Assembly: GCF_014284125.1 (NCBI RefSeq) | Contig: NZ_JACOFX010000005.1 | Location: 124,001-188,000 of the forward strand | Direction of reading: 5' to 3' | Length of the DNA: 64,000 bases | DNA from: Undibacterium umbellatum | GTDB lineage: Bacteria; Pseudomonadota; Gammaproteobacteria; Burkholderiales; Burkholderiaceae_D | Part shown: one piece after another, positions 1-6,572 of the stretch | How positions within the stretch are numbered: position 1 is the stretch's first letter | Layout: every line of letters starts with the position of its first letter | Position numbers and translations under genes: made by a program | The notes under the pieces: generated by a model | The model's input: only the letters and a program-made list of their open reading frames with translations | Databases searched by the model: none | Told to the model about the DNA's origin: nothing

Positions 1-1
1 C

Positions 2-145
2 AGCGACTTGATTACGCAGAATGCCATGCAAGCACGCTCTGCGATACTAAATTTCGATGACTTAATTGATATCAAATGTCGTACTTTGTCCCAATGTATG
101 CTGCAAACTGAAAAACTTGGTCTGGCTCAGTCGCCGATTTCATGA
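2..145 (+). CDS. 3' fragment of an unidentified gene (partial, 5' end outside window)
   Basis: A reading frame is open from the left edge and ends at a TGA at 143-145, giving about 47 residues with a protein-like composition (ending ...LGLAQSPIS). It lies just upstream of and in the same direction as the type VI secretion regulatory genes, so it may be the last codons of another gene of that cluster. I do not recognise the family from this tail. The 205 bases that follow, up to the FHA gene, show no convincing promoter: a TTGACA at 171-176 has no good -10 partner. Confidence 0.45.
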   Translation, partial: SDLITQNAMQARSAILNFDDLIDIKCRTLSQCMLQTEKLGLAQSPIS

Positions 146-350
146 TAATCGGGTAAGCTTCGAGTACGTGTTGACATGGCAAGTTATCAACTTGGGGCTG
201 GACGCAAAATGGCGGAGCTTTTTTGCGTTAGCCTTTTGTTGTTTCGATAGAAATTTCAACATAAAAAAGCACTGTCGTAAGATTATCTCACACTGCCTGT
301 TCAGGATACTTATTTTACAGGCGATACAAAATGGTTTTGGAGTGCCACTA

Positions 351-1559
351 ATGATTAAAATTGCCGTTGTTTCTTATAATAACCAAGCACCAGACACACC
401 TGTTTTTGCGGTATTTGGACCAGAGCCAGCGACGATAGGGCGTAATGTAGAGAATTTTCTGGCCTTGCCAGACCCTAAACACTTTGTTTCGCGTACCCAG
501 GCTCATGTATGGAGCACTGGTGGACAGCACTTTATCAATAATCTCAGCCTGGCTAATCCAGTCAGCATCAATGGCAAGGAAATCAAGGCCGAGACAGCAT
601 TTGAAATTCATTCGGGTGACGAGATACAGATAGGATTGTACTTATTGCGCGCAGACGCGGTGCAGGCAGTAGTTGCCAATGATGCAGCACAGGCACCTGT
701 AGTGTTTGAGGCTGCACCAGAGAGCAATGAAGTCGAAGTCATTGAAGAAAACAAGCGCCAGCATCAGGCAGTTGTGCCGGTTGGAAAAGAAGATGCGGCA
801 GTACAACCGCCGCAATTCCTGCTGCGTCCTGAAGTCGCCAATCCACCAGTTGAAGCAGTGACTGAGGAGATTAGCAAACCAGTAGCCCAGACTGAAGCTA
901 CTGCCGCAGTCGATGCGTATGCTAATGCAGCCAAGGTGGCCGATGCTGGCAAAGCTGCCGGCAACGCCAATGAACTCATGCAAGCCTTTTTGCAAGGCGC
1001 AGGCCTGCAACAATTAAACCTGGCATCAGGCCTGACCGTGGAATTGATGGAAACACTGGGCAAGTTCATGGCTGCCTCTGTGCAGGGAGCCATGGAAGAG
1101 CTGTCACAACGAGCCTTGCTCAAGCGCGAAGTGAAAGCAGAAGTAACCATGGTTGTGCTGAGGGAAAACAATCCTTTAAAATTTTTCCCGGATAGTAAAA
1201 CCGTCCTGACCCAGATGTTGCGCAAGAAGATGCCAGGCTTCATGGCACCGGCCGAGGCGATGGAAGATGCTTTTTTTGACATACGGACTCATCAGATGGG
1301 CGTGGCAGCAGGCAGCAAGGCGATCACCGATTCCATCTTGAAAAATTTGCAGCCTGCACATGTCGAAGCGCAACTGGGTGCACCGGGCTTGCTTGACCAG
1401 ATTAACCCGGCACGACGTAAGGCGGCCATGTGGGACCAGTTCAATGAAATATTTGACACTATTTCGTCTGGTAAGAAAGATGAGTTCCAAGCCTTGTTTG
1501 GTAAAGAGTTTTTACTTGCCTATGAGAAAGAAGTTGAAAAAGCAGAACTGAACCGCTAG
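351..1559 (+). CDS. tagH: Type VI secretion FHA-domain protein TagH
   Basis: This 402-residue protein is probably the phosphothreonine-binding scaffold that couples threonine phosphorylation to type VI secretion assembly. The N-terminal ~100 residues form an FHA domain (GRN near residue 25, then the VSRTQAHV and NG turns). A low-complexity Ala/Glu/Val linker follows, and the C-terminal ~190 residues match the TagH/ImpI C-terminal domain (LMQAFLQGAGL, then the FFPDSKTVLTQML region). The frame is open back to position 66, but ATG 351 has a GGAG eight bases upstream and begins exactly at the FHA fold. The PP2C gene starts four bases after its stop, so the two are probably co-transcribed. Family call is from motifs; the rest of the T6SS cluster must lie to the left. 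Confidence 0.85.
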   Translation: MIKIAVVSYNNQAPDTPVFAVFGPEPATIGRNVENFLALPDPKHFVSRTQAHVWSTGGQHFINNLSLANPVSINGKEIKAETAFEIHSGDEIQIGLYLLRADAVQAVVANDAAQAPVVFEAAPESNEVEVIEENKRQHQAVVPVGKEDAAVQPPQFLLRPEVANPPVEAVTEEISKPVAQTEATAAVDAYANAAKVADAGKAAGNANELMQAFLQGAGLQQLNLASGLTVELMETLGKFMAASVQGAMEELSQRALLKREVKAEVTMVVLRENNPLKFFPDSKTVLTQMLRKKMPGFMAPAEAMEDAFFDIRTHQMGVAAGSKAITDSILKNLQPAHVEAQLGAPGLLDQINPARRKAAMWDQFNEIFDTISSGKKDEFQALFGKEFLLAYEKEVEKAELNR

Positions 1560-1563
1560 TCTT

Positions 1564-2343
1564 GTGCAAAATCTCATACTATCCCCAGTCATGCTTCTGG
1601 ACACTGCGCAATTCACCGCCATAGGCGGTAGAAAGAACAATGAAGATGCGCTTGCCTGGGCCGATGAAGATGGCCTGGCCTGTTATGTGCTGGCTGATGG
1701 CACGGGTGGACATGCAGGTGGCGAGATGGCTGCCAAGGTGGCCATTGATGCTGTCGTGGAGAAATTTGTTCAGGAAGCCTCGTTCAGTGCCAGGGCTTTG
1801 CGCTCTTATCTGGACTGGGCCATCCTGAAGGTGGCGCAAAGCAAACGCGATCATCTCAGTCAGCGGCATATGAGTACCACCATTGCCACCTTGTTGATAG
1901 ACAAGAGCAATCGTTGTGCCTTGTGGGCGCATATGGGGGATACCAGGATCTACCATTTTCGCAAGGGCAGGATCAAGATGGTATCGAAAGACCATAGCCA
2001 GGCCCAACGTCTGGTGGATGCCGGTATTGCGGACTACACGCGCATACGCCAGCACCCACAGCGCAATATGCTGTTTGCTGCAATTGGTGCTGAAGGTGAC
2101 AGTAGCCCGGAAGTAACTTCAGATACGATGGATTTGCGTGATGGTGATGCTTTTCTCATGTGTACCGATGGTTTTTGGGAATGGGTATATGAGCATGAAA
2201 TGGAATTTTGTCTGGCAACAACCGGCAGTAGTGAGGCCTGGTTGAGTAAAATGAATGCTATTGCAGAAAAAAATATTAGTACGTCAAAAGCAATTAACAG
2301 GGATAATTTCTCGGCTTTTGCTATTTGTCTGCACGACAAATAA
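1564..2343 (+). CDS. PP2C-family Ser/Thr protein phosphatase (T6SS-associated, PppA/Stp type)
   Basis: A 259-residue cytosolic phosphatase of the PPM/PP2C family, expected to reverse the kinase encoded next door. Metal-binding motifs are visible: a D in the RKNNED region, ADGTGGHAGGE, HMGDTRIY, CTDGFWEW and the terminal DNFSAFAI. No membrane segment or extra domain is present; its length is the bare catalytic core. The annotated start is GTG 1564, four bases after the TagH stop. ATG 1591, in frame, is an alternative; neither has a strong ribosome binding site. Order FHA-phosphatase-kinase is the typical post-translational control block of type VI secretion clusters. Confidence 0.85.
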   Translation: MQNLILSPVMLLDTAQFTAIGGRKNNEDALAWADEDGLACYVLADGTGGHAGGEMAAKVAIDAVVEKFVQEASFSARALRSYLDWAILKVAQSKRDHLSQRHMSTTIATLLIDKSNRCALWAHMGDTRIYHFRKGRIKMVSKDHSQAQRLVDAGIADYTRIRQHPQRNMLFAAIGAEGDSSPEVTSDTMDLRDGDAFLMCTDGFWEWVYEHEMEFCLATTGSSEAWLSKMNAIAEKNISTSKAINRDNFSAFAICLHDK

Positions 2344-2436
2344 GTAAATGGCTGAATTAATGCGTGAATCAGGAGCCCGGGACGTGAATATCATGCCGCT
2401 GCTGATTCAACCAAGAAACTACAATCCGAGTAAGCC

Positions 2437-4140
2437 TTGAACACAGAAAAAATACTCGCCACTGAAGCATCAACTGCAAAAAACGCAGGTACCGAGAATT
2501 GTCTCGCTATCGGCACGCGGCTAAATGACTTTGAAATCACCGGGATTTTGGGTGAGGGTGGCTTTGGTATCGTGTATCTGGCCTTCGATCATTCGTTGCA
2601 GCGCACGGTCGCCATCAAGGAATACATGCCTGGTGCCCTGGCGGGGCGTTCTGCCGATACCAGTGTGACCGTCAGGTCAGAGCGACACAAAGCCACTTTT
2701 GAAGCCGGCCTGAAGAGCTTTATCAATGAAGCACGCCTGTTGGCACAATTCGATCATCCTTCGCTGGTCAAAGTGTATCGTTTCTGGGAAGAAAACAAGA
2801 CGGCATACATGGTCATGCGTCATTACGATGGCCACACACTCAAGCAAATCGTCAATAAACGCCCCAAACTGGTGACTGAAGCCTGGCTGAGATTTATCTT
2901 CAAGCAAATCCTTGAAGCGCTGGATACTCTGTACCGTTCAAAAATCCTGCACAGGGATATTTCACCTGACAATATCATCGTGCAAAAGAATGGCGTGGCC
3001 GTTTTGCTGGATTTTGGCTCTGCCCGCCAGATTATTGGCGACATGACGCAAGGCATGACAGTCATCCTCAAGCCCGGTTACGCGCCTATAGAGCAATATG
3101 CCGATGACGTGGAAATGCCCCAGGGTTCGTGGACGGATATCTATGCCCTGGCAGCCGTCATGTATTTTGCCATCATGAAATCTCCGCCTCCGATATCGGT
3201 AGGCCGGGTGGTGAAAGACACCATGCTGCCTTTGCAAGATGGCGAACATGCAGGTTTCAGTGCCAAGTTCCTCAAAGGCATAGACCTGGCGCTGGCAATC
3301 CAGCCGCAAGACCGCCCGCAAAGCATGGAAGAATTCCGCCAGCTTCTGGGCATCAGTTCCTTTGCCTCAGTACGCAAGTCACGCAAGGGCAGGGAAGAGC
3401 ACACCGCCGGCATACAGGCGGACGGCCCGGATATCCTGAGTACCGTACCTGGCAAAGATGCAAATCCGGTAAAAACCCACAGGCCAGAACCGAAGGCGAA
3501 GCATGATCAGGACGCTGGGCTGGTGGCCAAGCTGCGTGCTCGTCCCTTGCCTTTTGTTATCGCTGGCGCTGCACTGGTGCTGCTGGCAGGCTACTTTGCC
3601 ACGCGCCCAGGTACGAATAAATCTGACGACGCCGCTCTGGCGTTGGCGCAGCAGTCATTACCTGCTCCTGCCACGGCAGCAGTGGCGGTTCCAGTTGTAA
3701 AAGCAGAGGCTGCAACAGCCAGCAACGCTACTGCTGTGGCAGCCAGCGCGGCTGAGGCGAGTGGCAAGTCTGATCCTGAGCAACTGGCCTGGGACAGACT
3801 AAAGGAAGATAATACCGTCACCCCTGAGGCGCTGAATGCATTTTTACAGCAATATCCTCAGGGTAAGTTTGTTGACGCAGCGCAAGCGCGCCTGAAGGAA
3901 GTCAAGGCAGCCAAGGCTGCCGCCACCAAGCTTAACCTCAAGCTGTCAATCAAGCCCTGGGGTACAGTTTTTGTTGATGGCGTACAGCAAGGTGCCAGCC
4001 CACCTTTGAAAAATATCAGTTTGACTGCGGGCAAGCATAAGATCAGGGTCACCAATCCTGGTTTTCCCGATTTCATTACCGAAATCGATGCTGGAAAAAG
4101 CAATGCGGCAACCATAGAACATGAATTTACGAATAAATAA
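2437..4140 (+). CDS. Membrane Ser/Thr protein kinase with PEGA domain (PpkA-like)
   Basis: A 567-residue Hanks-type kinase. Residues ~33-300 carry the glycine loop GEGGFGIVYLA, the lysine in VAIKEYM, HRDISPDN as catalytic loop, DFGSAR, and GYAPIEQY. A single membrane segment lies near residues 368-388, followed by an Ala-rich periplasmic linker and a C-terminal PEGA-type domain (~498-567, containing FVDGVQQGASPP). This layout lets a periplasmic signal control cytosolic phosphorylation, presumably of T6SS proteins read by TagH. The start is a TTG at 2437; the kinase fold begins ~30 residues later, so the choice does not affect the domain. The 93 bases separating it from the phosphatase are tight enough for one operon. 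Confidence 0.88.
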   Translation: MNTEKILATEASTAKNAGTENCLAIGTRLNDFEITGILGEGGFGIVYLAFDHSLQRTVAIKEYMPGALAGRSADTSVTVRSERHKATFEAGLKSFINEARLLAQFDHPSLVKVYRFWEENKTAYMVMRHYDGHTLKQIVNKRPKLVTEAWLRFIFKQILEALDTLYRSKILHRDISPDNIIVQKNGVAVLLDFGSARQIIGDMTQGMTVILKPGYAPIEQYADDVEMPQGSWTDIYALAAVMYFAIMKSPPPISVGRVVKDTMLPLQDGEHAGFSAKFLKGIDLALAIQPQDRPQSMEEFRQLLGISSFASVRKSRKGREEHTAGIQADGPDILSTVPGKDANPVKTHRPEPKAKHDQDAGLVAKLRARPLPFVIAGAALVLLAGYFATRPGTNKSDDAALALAQQSLPAPATAAVAVPVVKAEAATASNATAVAASAAEASGKSDPEQLAWDRLKEDNTVTPEALNAFLQQYPQGKFVDAAQARLKEVKAAKAAATKLNLKLSIKPWGTVFVDGVQQGASPPLKNISLTAGKHKIRVTNPGFPDFITEIDAGKSNAATIEHEFTNK

Positions 4141-4152
4141 AGCTGAAGAAAA

Positions 4153-4650
4153 ATGAAGAAATTAACCCAAGCGCTGTATGTGACGGGTCTGGTGATGGCA
4201 TGTACCATCTTGCAGGGGTGTGAAACTGCACCCAAGCAGGCACCAGCACCCAAGCCTGTGGTGAAGCCGAAAGAAACACCGCCACCACCACCACCTCCTC
4301 CGACAGAACCAAGCAATCCTGCGCTCAGCCCGGAAATGCTGGCCCTGAAAGACGGTACCGCCTTGTATGACGGTGGCGACTACAATGGCGCCATCAAAAA
4401 GCTCAATGCTGCCACTGAAATCTGGAACGGGCATAACAAGGATGTGCAACTGGGTGCCCTGAAGATACTGGCTTTCAGCTATTGTGTGACATCCCGTACG
4501 CAATTATGTCGCCAGCAATTTGACAAGGCCTTGAAGCTGGACCCGGCGTTTAACTTGTCTGCTGCTGAAATTGGTCACCCTGTCTGGGGGCCAGTGTTCT
4601 TGAAATCCAAGAATGCGGTGAAAGCGCCTGCCCCAGTCAAGAAAAAGTAA
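4153..4650 (+). CDS. TPR-containing lipoprotein, TssQ-like
   Basis: A 165-residue predicted lipoprotein: signal peptide with lipobox LQGC (Cys ~23), then a Pro/Lys-rich stretch with an uninterrupted polyproline run (~residues 42-49), and a TPR-like helical part (LYDGGDYNGAIKKLN, then CRQQFDKALKLDPAF). This arrangement and its place directly after a kinase gene fit the TssQ family of T6SS-associated lipoproteins. It starts 12 bases after the kinase stop and is followed by a terminator-like hairpin, so it is the last gene of the run. Exact function of the family is not established; the name is a family assignment. Confidence 0.7.
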   Translation: MKKLTQALYVTGLVMACTILQGCETAPKQAPAPKPVVKPKETPPPPPPPPTEPSNPALSPEMLALKDGTALYDGGDYNGAIKKLNAATEIWNGHNKDVQLGALKILAFSYCVTSRTQLCRQQFDKALKLDPAFNLSAAEIGHPVWGPVFLKSKNAVKAPAPVKKK

Positions 4651-4679
4651 GCACCAGGCTAATCAGGACGCAATTAATA

Positions 4680-4699
4680 CCGGCAAACACGTTTGCCGG
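4680..4699. terminator. Hairpin between convergent genes (bidirectional terminator)
   Basis: An 8-bp perfect stem CCGGCAAA/TTTGCCGG around a CACG loop sits 29 bases after the TssQ-like stop and 12 bases before the stop of the opposite-strand peptidase. The T tract is weak on both sides, so termination strength is uncertain. Confidence 0.6.
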
Positions 4700-4711
4700 C
4701 ATCTTCATCCT

Positions 4712-5923
4712 TTAGCCACGACCGAACGGCGCATCGACTGCGTGGCTTTGGCCGGTGAACCAGCGAGGCCCTCGTTCTGTCATATAGAAATGATCTTCCA
4801 GGCGTATACCAAATTCGCCTTCTATGCAGATCATGGGTTCATTGCTGAAACACATGCCAGCGGCCAGCGGACGCTGATTGCCTTTCACCAGATAAGTCCA
4901 TTCATGGATGTCCAGGCCTATGCCATGGCCGGTCCGATGGGGCAGGCCGGGTAACTGGTAGTCAGGACCAAAGCCAGCCGCCGCCAATACTTTCCTGGCG
5001 GCAGCATCGACTTGCTCGCATGGCACGCCGATTTGTGCCGCATCAAAGGCCGCTGCCTGGGCAGTTTTTTCCAGTTCCCAGATATCACGCTGGCGCTGGC
5101 TGGGTTTGCCAAACACATAGCTGCGGGTAATGTCCGAGTTGTAGCCATGCAATTTGCAACCGGTATCGATGAGTACCATATCGCCTTCCCGCAGGAATTG
5201 TTCAGCATCCGGCCCATGCGGCATGGCAGTCGCTTCGCCAAAACTGACGATGCAAAATGTGGATGCGCTACCGCCATAGGCGCGATGAGCCTGGTCGATG
5301 AAGCGTGCTACTTCAAAAGAAGAAATGCCTTCACGCAGAATTCTTGCCGCTTTCTTTTGTACTTCCAGCGTCAGGTTCTTGACTGTTTGCATGATGGACA
5401 GCTCGGCCATAGATTTATGCATACGACATTCTGCAGTGATGCTGCTGGCATTGATGATTTGCGCTAATGGCAATACCTGGCGCAAGCCATCAAAGACAAA
5501 GAATGGCGCGTTTTCATCAAGCGCAATGACGGCGGTCTTATAGCCTGCATCCTGCAACAAGTTTTTGACCAGCAGGCAGGGATCATTTTCTTCCTGCCAT
5601 AAACGGATATCGGCATCTGCCCCCAGTGTTTCACGCAGTTTGGAGTCTTCAAACTCAGGGCAGACATAAGTCAGTCTGGCATCTGGTGTGAGGATCGCAG
5701 CCGTCAGGCGCTCGCTGGGATACCAGCGCAATCCAGTGAAGTAATACAGGCTGCTGCCAGCAGGCAGGATCATGGCATCCACATCATTTTCTTGCATCAG
5801 TCTGGCAGCTTTTTCTACTCTGGACTGGCGTTCGGCAGCACTGATGGGGCTGACATCGCTCAAGTCTGCCTGGATGCTGGCTAATTCTAGGTCTGCAGTG
5901 GAACCGCCTATGCCTGATGTCAT
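4712..5923 (-). CDS. M24 family metallopeptidase (Xaa-Pro aminopeptidase-like)
   Basis: A 403-residue cytosolic protein with an N-terminal creatinase-like domain and a C-terminal pita-bread domain. The five M24 metal ligands are visible in order: the D of DTGCKLHG, the D of NSDITRS, the H of RTGHGIGLDIHE, the E of NEPM and the E of RLEDHF. It probably removes N-terminal residues before proline, or acts as a dipeptidase; substrate cannot be read from sequence. The frame extends upstream to 6025, but that extension is Pro/Ser-rich and unlike the family; ATG 5923 has a GGAG eight bases upstream. It is a single-gene unit between a shared terminator and a repeat-rich spacer. Confidence 0.85.
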   Translation of the reverse strand: MTSGIGGSTADLELASIQADLSDVSPISAAERQSRVEKAARLMQENDVDAMILPAGSSLYYFTGLRWYPSERLTAAILTPDARLTYVCPEFEDSKLRETLGADADIRLWQEENDPCLLVKNLLQDAGYKTAVIALDENAPFFVFDGLRQVLPLAQIINASSITAECRMHKSMAELSIMQTVKNLTLEVQKKAARILREGISSFEVARFIDQAHRAYGGSASTFCIVSFGEATAMPHGPDAEQFLREGDMVLIDTGCKLHGYNSDITRSYVFGKPSQRQRDIWELEKTAQAAAFDAAQIGVPCEQVDAAARKVLAAAGFGPDYQLPGLPHRTGHGIGLDIHEWTYLVKGNQRPLAAGMCFSNEPMICIEGEFGIRLEDHFYMTERGPRWFTGQSHAVDAPFGRG

Positions 5924-6112
5924 GCTGGAACTCCGGTGTGGGTTTTTATGGATGCGGGGGAGGATAGTATAAGGCGGGGATTGGGTCTTGATGGTTTGTG
6001 TTGGTGGGGATGACGAAATCGGCATAGTGGCTATGCTAGTGATGTATGACTAATGCAAGTATTTGCACGTTTATTAATTGCTGTGCACCATAATGTGCCG
6101 TGTGCATATTTA

Positions 6113-6150
6113 CGTCATTCCAGCGTGGGGTTAGCTGGAATCCAGCGGCG
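6113..6150. repeat. Short dispersed inverted repeat (dRS3/CGTCATTCC type)
   Basis: CGTCATTCCAGC and GCTGGAATCCAGCGGCG frame a 9-base loop, so ATTCCAGC pairs with GCTGGAAT. This resembles a dispersed 'GTCATTCCCGC...GCGGGAATCCAGCGGCG' repeat known from betaproteobacteria, here with altered arm bases that still pair. It lies in the 650-base spacer between the M24 peptidase and TonB receptor genes. Confidence 0.6.
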
Positions 6151-6242
6151 TTCTTTGCATGCTGAGAAGTTTATTAGCGCCAGAATTGTAAAGTTTTGCG
6201 AGCTGGATTTTGAAATGCCTTCACACGTGTTTTGAAATTGCC

Positions 6243-6431
6243 GGCCGGTGGTAGACCGGCAGCTACCCACCTTTTTGTCTCGCCAAAAAAGGTGGGCCAA
6301 AAAGGCGACCCAGGCGTCGTCGCCCCCTGAAGGGGGTTCCCGTTTGTGCAAGACAAAAAATGGGAAGGCCCGAAACTCGCTTCGCTCAGACAGCGGTCCT
6401 TCTTTTTCCATTTTCTGTCCTGCACAAACGG
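6243..6431. repeat. Composite intergenic repeat with three hairpins
   Basis: Three stem-loops occur in succession: CCCACCTTTTT paired with AAAAAGGTGGG (6266-6296), a tight CCCCC-TGAA-GGGGG hairpin (6323-6336), and a long imperfect hairpin whose outer arms CCGTTTGTGCA (6340-6350) and TGCACAAACGG (6421-6431) continue inward with mismatches. No reading frame here has protein character. I recognise this as the type of multi-copy non-coding element scattered through Burkholderiales genomes, often mis-annotated as small Arg/Pro-rich proteins; copy number cannot be checked here. Confidence 0.6.
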
Positions 6432-6483
6432 CGTCGACACATGGGGAACTGCGAAAAGTCAAAATCAACTGCAACTGCAAAGC

Positions 6484-6557
6484 AAAATCAAAGGCCACTG
6501 CAACATCAAAACCGGTTGATTCACCGGTTTTGATGTTAATGCGATTGCCTTTGATCT
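6484..6557 (-). terminator. Nested hairpin downstream of TonB receptor gene
   Basis: A 15-bp perfect stem, AACATCAAAACCGGT (6502-6516) with its complement at 6523-6537, is enclosed by a second pair (ATCAAAGGC near 6487 with GCCTTTGAT near 6546). On the minus strand the outer stem is followed by TTTTGC. It lies 16 bases after the receptor stop and is probably its transcription terminator. Confidence 0.6.
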
Positions 6558-6572
6558 TTTTAAATCACTGTC

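Noticed and set aside
66..350. An upstream in-frame extension of the FHA gene.
   Set aside because: It overlaps the tail of another probable gene, lacks domain character, and ATG 351 has a good ribosome site at the FHA boundary.
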